A stretch of 64,000 nucleotides of DNA from Aggregicoccus sp. 17bor-14 (GTDB lineage Bacteria; Myxococcota; Myxococcia; Myxococcales; Myxococcaceae): contig NZ_VJZZ01000002.1 of the NCBI RefSeq assembly GCF_009659535.1, forward strand, positions 62,001 through 126,000, written 5' to 3'. Below the pieces are notes generated by a model. The model ran no database searches and was not told the DNA's origin. It saw only the letters and a program-made list of their open reading frames with translations. Shown piece by piece: positions 60,201 to 64,000 of this stretch; position 1 is the first letter of the stretch, and the number at the start of each line of letters is the position of its first letter. The translations under genes and the position numbers were made by a program.

Positions 60201-61067
60201 ATGCGAACCGTCTTCGTCGATGGGCAGGGCAGTGTGCGCAGTGGCTGGAAGATGCTCGGCGCGGTGGTGCTGACGGCCCTGGGGGCTGCGGGACTCATCT
60301 TCGTGCGCCGGCTGCTGCCTGCGGACGTGCGGCACTTCTTGCCCGAGCAGTACCTCGCCTTCCTCGGCGCGCTCTTCGCCTCCTGGGTGTGTCTTCGCCT
60401 GGAGCGGCGGCCCTTCGCGAGCCTGGGGCTCACGCCGGATGGCCGCTTTGCTCGCGAGCTCGGCGTGGGGCTCGTGGGCGGCACTGCGCTGCTCGGGCTG
60501 GTTGCGCTCATCGTGTGGCTCACGGGCGGCTATCACCTCGCGCGCGTGCCCGAGGCGGGCGTGGCGCTGCTGCTCGAGGGAGCGTGGACGATGCTGGGCG
60601 TGGCGCTCTTCGAGGAGGTGCTCTTTCGCGGCTACCTCCTGCAGCGTGCGATGCATGGGCTGGGCAGGCGCGGCGGCCAGGTCTTGCTCGCGGTGCTCTT
60701 CTGCCTCGCGCACACCTACCCGCCCGAGCTCGGTGCCGCAGGCCTGGTGCTGGCGATGCTCAACACCTTCCTTGCGGGCCTGCTGCTGGGGCTCTGCGCC
60801 GTGCGCATGCAGCGGCTCGCGCTCGCAGTGGGCGTGCACCTCGGATGGAACTGGGCGCAGCAGAGCCTCGGCTTCGGCGTGAGCGGCCACGCGCCGGCGG
60901 GCCTGTGGACGCCGGTGTTCCACGGACAGCCGCAGTGGCTCACCGGTGGGCAGTACGGCCTGGAGGCCTCCGCCGTGGCCGCCGTCGTGCTCGCGCTCGC
61001 CGTGGTAGCGCTGGCGCGGAGGGCGCGTGGCTCGCAGCCCTCGACGGCCCCGGCCGTCGCGGCGTAG
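60201..61067 (+). CDS. CPBP family intramembrane metalloprotease
   Basis: A 288-residue protein with about eight hydrophobic segments and the CPBP (Abi) motifs FEEVLFRGYL (EExxxR), LAHTYPP and HLGWNWAQQ, whose Glu/His/Asn residues build a zinc site in the membrane. CPBP proteins mature peptides or act in bacteriocin immunity. There is no Shine-Dalgarno sequence; the promoter just upstream suggests leaderless translation. The MarR gene starts 10 bases after its stop. Confidence 0.88.
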   Translation: MRTVFVDGQGSVRSGWKMLGAVVLTALGAAGLIFVRRLLPADVRHFLPEQYLAFLGALFASWVCLRLERRPFASLGLTPDGRFARELGVGLVGGTALLGLVALIVWLTGGYHLARVPEAGVALLLEGAWTMLGVALFEEVLFRGYLLQRAMHGLGRRGGQVLLAVLFCLAHTYPPELGAAGLVLAMLNTFLAGLLLGLCAVRMQRLALAVGVHLGWNWAQQSLGFGVSGHAPAGLWTPVFHGQPQWLTGGQYGLEASAVAAVVLALAVVALARRARGSQPSTAPAVAA

Positions 61068-61077
61068 GAGGGGCCCC

Positions 61078-61593
61078 ATGCCGCGTGGACTCGGAACCCA
61101 GCTGCGTCACCTCATCGAGCTGCTCGACGGCGCCGTGGCCGAGGCCTACGAGGCGCAGGGCTTCGACTACCGCCCCCGCTACACCCCAGTGGTGCGCGCG
61201 CTGCTGCAGAAGGAGCCGCTCACCATCGGCGAGATTGCCCAGCTCGCCGGCATCACCCAGCCCGCAGCGACCCAGACTGTGGCGCTGATGGTGAAGGAGG
61301 GCATCGTGTCCTCGGAGCCCGGGCTTACGGACGCACGCCAACGCCTCATTCGCTTGGGCCCCGAGGGACGCGCGCTGCTGCCCAGGCTGCAGCTGAGCTG
61401 GGAGGCGACGGCGGGCGCCGCGGCGAGCCTCGATGCGGAGCTGCGCGTGCCGCTCTCGCAGTTGCTCGAGGAGGCCATCCAGGCGCTCGAGAAGAAGTCC
61501 TTCGGCAAGCGCATCGCCGAGGCGCGCGCCCAGCTCGAGGCGCCTGCGAAGAGGGCCGCCGTAGCCCAAAAGCGGCGCCGGTCCCGCGCTTGA
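61078..61593 (+). CDS. MarR family regulator
   Basis: A 171-residue winged helix protein: YTPVVRALLQKEPLTIGEIA, ITQPAATQTVALMVKEGIV and the wing SEPGLTDARQRLIRLGPEG. The C-terminal 40 residues are basic (AKRAAVAQKRRRSRA). It is the second gene of the CPBP operon, with AGGAGGGG just before the ATG. It may regulate this operon or unrelated efflux. Palindromic repeat copy D begins one base after its stop. Confidence 0.88.
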   Translation: MPRGLGTQLRHLIELLDGAVAEAYEAQGFDYRPRYTPVVRALLQKEPLTIGEIAQLAGITQPAATQTVALMVKEGIVSSEPGLTDARQRLIRLGPEGRALLPRLQLSWEATAGAAASLDAELRVPLSQLLEEAIQALEKKSFGKRIAEARAQLEAPAKRAAVAQKRRRSRA

Positions 61594-61594
61594 A

Positions 61595-61634
61595 CAATCC
61601 CTCACCCTGCCCCTCTCCCAGAGGGAGAGGGGAC
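61595..61634 (+). repeat. 40-bp palindromic repeat, copy D
   Basis: The element starts one base after the MarR stop and ends one base before the stop of the convergent hypothetical gene, filling the whole intergenic gap. It carries the same perfect hairpin of CCCCTCTCCC and GGGAGAGGGG around AGA, and is the best case for a shared bidirectional terminator. Confidence 0.85.
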
Positions 61635-61635
61635 T

Positions 61636-62163
61636 TCACACGATGAAGTGCTCGCCCGGCCCTTCGCCCACGAGCGAGGAAGGACGCAGCTCCTCGTCGC
61701 TCGGCAGGAGGCGTGCGCTCACCAGCACGCGCCAGTCCTCGCCGCCCTCGTCGAGCACCTCCACGCCGGACACGTAGCGCGGCTCCTGCGCGTGGCGCAT
61801 GCGGCGCTCGCGCGCGAGCTGGAAGAGGCAGGCGCGCAGCTCCCGCAGGGAGGCGCGCGTGAGGGGCTGCACCAGCGCCTCCGCCCGGGCGAGCTCGTGC
61901 GCGAGGCGCTCTCCCTCGAAGGCCCGCGCCCCGTTCCACACCAGCGCCGCCGCGTGCAGGAGCGCCTCGTAGGCCTCGCGCACGAGGGGACGCGGGAGAA
62001 GTGCCGTGAGGGGTTCGGAGAAGCCGATGAGCAGGCCGGACATACTCGCCTGGTCCAGCTCCTCACCGAGGAGGGTGTATGCGCGCCGGGTGTGCTCCTC
62101 GCGCCGCTCCCGCAGGCGCTGCTGCCGCTCGCGCCGCTGCCGCCGCCGTTGCTCCGAGTGCAT
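61636..62163 (-). CDS. hypothetical protein with basic helical N-terminus
   Basis: A 175-residue protein starting MHSEQRRRQRRERQQRLRER, a long Arg-rich helix (possible nucleic acid or coiled-coil contact), followed by a compact helical domain (PLVREAYEALLHAAALVWNGAR) and a C-terminal beta stretch. I do not recognise the family. It is divergent from the SDR gene with 133 bases between them and converges with the MarR gene across repeat copy D. Confidence 0.6.
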   Translation of the reverse strand: MHSEQRRRQRRERQQRLRERREEHTRRAYTLLGEELDQASMSGLLIGFSEPLTALLPRPLVREAYEALLHAAALVWNGARAFEGERLAHELARAEALVQPLTRASLRELRACLFQLARERRMRHAQEPRYVSGVEVLDEGGEDWRVLVSARLLPSDEELRPSSLVGEGPGEHFIV

Positions 62164-62296
62164 GCCCCGAAGCTGCGCCGATGTTCGCTCCGCTGCACCT
62201 GTCCTCGGGGGAACGGCGCGGCCCGAGTGCCCGCTCGCCCGGCAGTGGGCCCTGCGCCGCGCGCACGGCACGCAGGGACATCGCATCTTCCCGGGC

Positions 62297-63088
62297 ATGC
62301 CCCCACCCCCAGGCGTCGCCGGCCTCCGCGTCCTCGTCACCGGGTCCACCGGGGGCCTCGGGCTCGCCATGGCGCGGGCGCTCTACGGCGCCGGCGCGCG
62401 GGTGCTGCTCACCGGGCGGGACGTGGCGCGGGTGGAGCGGGCGCGGGGCTCGCTGGGCGCGGGGCCAGGCGAGGCGCACGGCTGCGTGCTGGACGTGCGC
62501 GACGAGCGCTCCATCCGGGCGGTCGTCGCGCAGGCCGTGGAGCGCTGGGGTGGGCTGGACGTGCTGGTGAACAACGCAGGCATCGGGATGCGCACGGTGA
62601 ACCCGCGCTTCCTCACCGAGCCGCAGCCCTTCTGGGAGGTGAGCGCGCAGGGCTTTCGCGACGTGGTGGACACGAACCTCACCGGCTACTTCCTCGTCGC
62701 GCGCGAGGTGGTGCCGCTCTTCCTGCGCCAGGGGGCGGGGCGCATCGTCAACATCAGCATGAACCACGAGACGATGCGGCGCCGGGGCTTCGTCCCCTAC
62801 GGCCCCTCGCGCGCCGGCGCCGAGAGCCTCTCGCACATCATGGCGCAGGACCTCGCGCCGCACGGCATCACGGTGAACATGCTGCTGCCCGGCGGGGCCA
62901 CCGACACGGGGATGATTCCCGAGAGCCTCCCCGCCGAGGCGCGCGCCGGGCTGCTCTCGCCGGACGTGATGGCCGAGCCCATCCTCTTCCTCTGCTCGGA
63001 GGAGGCGCGCGGGCTGAGCGACGCGCGCCTCGTCGCCCGCGAGTTCGCCGCCTGGCGCGAGCAGTGGCGAAGCGCGCGCCCGCAGTAG
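62297..63088 (+). CDS. SDR family oxidoreductase with Lys-to-Arg change in the catalytic motif
   Basis: The 263-residue Rossmann protein shows TGSTGGLG (cofactor, residues 15-22), NNAG (92-95), catalytic Ser154 region NISM and Tyr168, but the YxxxK motif reads YGPSR: the expected Lys is Arg172. Variants with Arg are rare among active short-chain dehydrogenases, so activity may be changed or lost. The Gly pattern and LPGGATDTGM suggest NAD(P) binding. It lies 92 bases before the aldehyde dehydrogenase gene, possibly in the same transcript. Confidence 0.85.
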   Translation: MPPPPGVAGLRVLVTGSTGGLGLAMARALYGAGARVLLTGRDVARVERARGSLGAGPGEAHGCVLDVRDERSIRAVVAQAVERWGGLDVLVNNAGIGMRTVNPRFLTEPQPFWEVSAQGFRDVVDTNLTGYFLVAREVVPLFLRQGAGRIVNISMNHETMRRRGFVPYGPSRAGAESLSHIMAQDLAPHGITVNMLLPGGATDTGMIPESLPAEARAGLLSPDVMAEPILFLCSEEARGLSDARLVAREFAAWREQWRSARPQ

Positions 63089-63179
63089 GCTCCTCCGCCT
63101 GCCGGGCAGCCGGGCAGGGCGCGGATGACGCCCGCCCCAGCCGCACGCACCTTTGAGCCCCGAACGAGAGGCGACGACC

Positions 63180-64000
63180 ATGGCGATGAAGAGTGTGGAC
63201 CCGCGCAGCGGGAAGGTGCTCGAGACCTTCGAGGAGCACGACGACGCCGAGGTGGAGCGGCGGCTCGCGCTCGCAGCGACGGCCTTCACCCGCCACCGCG
63301 TGACTCCCTTCTCCCAGCGCTCGAAGTGGATGGCGCGCGCGGGCGAGCTGCTCGACACCGAGAAGGCCCAGATCGCTCGGATGATGACCCTGGAGATGGG
63401 CAAGACGCTCGCCAGCGCGGTCGCCGAAGTGGAGAAGTGCGCCTGGGTGTGCCGCTACTACGCGGAGAACGCCGAGCGGCACCTCGCGGACGAGGACGTG
63501 AAGACGAACGCCGAGCGCAGCTACGTGCGCTACGAGCCCCTGGGCCCGGTGCTCGCGGTGATGCCCTGGAACTTCCCCCTCTGGCAGGTGTTCCGCTTCG
63601 CCGCGCCGGCGCTGATGGCGGGCAACGTGGGGCTGCTCAAGCACGCCTCCAACGTGCCGCGCTGCGCGCTCGCCATCGAGGACGTGTTCAAGCGCGCGGG
63701 CTTCCCCGAGGGCTGCTTCCAGACGCTGCTGGTGGGGAGCAAGCGGGTGGAGGCGCTCATCAACGACGGGCGGGTGAAGGCCGTGACGCTCACCGGCAGC
63801 GAGGCTGCGGGGCGCAGCGTGGGCGAGCAGTCGGGGCGCGCGCTGAAGAAGTCGGTGCTGGAGCTGGGCGGCAGCGACCCCTTCATCGTCATGCCGAGCG
63901 CGGACCAGGAGAAGGCGGCCGAGACGGCGGTGAAGGCGCGCATCATCAACAACGGCCAGTCCTGCATCGCGGCCAAGCGCTTCATCGTGGCGGACGCCAT
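63180..64000 (+). CDS. succinate-semialdehyde-type aldehyde dehydrogenase (3' truncated by window end)
   Basis: From ATG 63180 the frame stays open to the end of the window (273 codons visible). Features are those of NAD(P)-dependent aldehyde dehydrogenases of the GabD type: PLGPVLAVMPWNFPLWQ, cofactor-loop LTGSEAAGRSVG, VLELGGSDPFIV (the catalytic general-base Glu) and NNGQSCIAAKRFIV with the catalytic Cys. The ELGGSDPFIV string is typical of succinate-semialdehyde dehydrogenases. It oxidises succinate semialdehyde or a similar aldehyde to the acid. GAGAGG lies upstream. The C-terminal half lies outside the window. Confidence 0.9.
   Translation, partial: MAMKSVDPRSGKVLETFEEHDDAEVERRLALAATAFTRHRVTPFSQRSKWMARAGELLDTEKAQIARMMTLEMGKTLASAVAEVEKCAWVCRYYAENAERHLADEDVKTNAERSYVRYEPLGPVLAVMPWNFPLWQVFRFAAPALMAGNVGLLKHASNVPRCALAIEDVFKRAGFPEGCFQTLLVGSKRVEALINDGRVKAVTLTGSEAAGRSVGEQSGRALKKSVLELGGSDPFIVMPSADQEKAAETAVKARIINNGQSCIAAKRFIVADA

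Overview
The window is a very GC-rich chromosomal segment whose coding style (G/C in almost every third codon position, many histidine kinases, lipoproteins with BNR or ELWRTDGT repeats, DUF4388, DUF3014 and DUF4105 proteins, a sigma-54 response regulator) fits a myxobacterium of the Myxococcaceae; that placement is inference from gene content. About 60 genes on both strands cover most of the 64 kb. No gene-free stretch exceeds 300 bases; the largest is 55921-56188, between the ABC export operon and a kinase gene, where I see nothing definite. I see no tRNA, rRNA, CRISPR array, insertion sequence or prophage. The first and last genes run off the window.

Layout: 1-9.6 kb holds a truncated permease/M1 peptidase, a BNR lipoprotein, a DUF885 lipoprotein and two sensor kinases. 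9.6-15.2 kb holds an ion channel, a SnoaL-like protein, a MAPEG protein, a globin translationally coupled to a DUF4388-MinD protein, a toroid-like protein and a small-protein/nucleotidyltransferase pair. 15.3-25.1 kb holds an M14 carboxypeptidase, a diheme cytochrome with its beta-helix partner, an AraC regulator, a SEC-C protein, a kinase-like protein, a GAF protein, a Tat-type exported PLP lyase and an ELWRTDGT lipoprotein. 25.2-36.2 kb holds a DCC-lipase maturation factor fusion, an alternative oxidase, a DUF2156 protein, a ClC channel coupled to a MarR regulator, mreB, a CmpB-type membrane protein and a GT2 glycosyltransferase.

36.3-48.9 kb holds a small selenoprotein read through an in-frame TGA, a DUF4105 envelope protein, dapD and dapE of the succinylase lysine/diaminopimelate branch with a ChrR-like anti-sigma factor between them, and a three-gene operon (ATP-grasp ligase, LLM flavin monooxygenase, DMT transporter) behind a cysteine-rich leader peptide and an attenuator-like terminator. 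48.9-64 kb holds a flavin reductase, an M28 peptidase, a five-gene HlyD-ABC-ABC-permease-permease export operon, a two-component kinase/sigma-54 activator pair, a trans-sulfuration PLP enzyme, a CPBP protease-MarR pair, an SDR oxidoreductase and the start of a succinate-semialdehyde-type dehydrogenase.

The two most notable items are the selenoprotein at 36300-36533 with a SECIS-like hairpin, and the Cys-leader/attenuator upstream of the ATP-grasp operon (48616-48868), whose RNA has mutually exclusive pairings that could link termination to access to the ribosome binding site. A 40-bp palindromic repeat occurs four times at gene ends.
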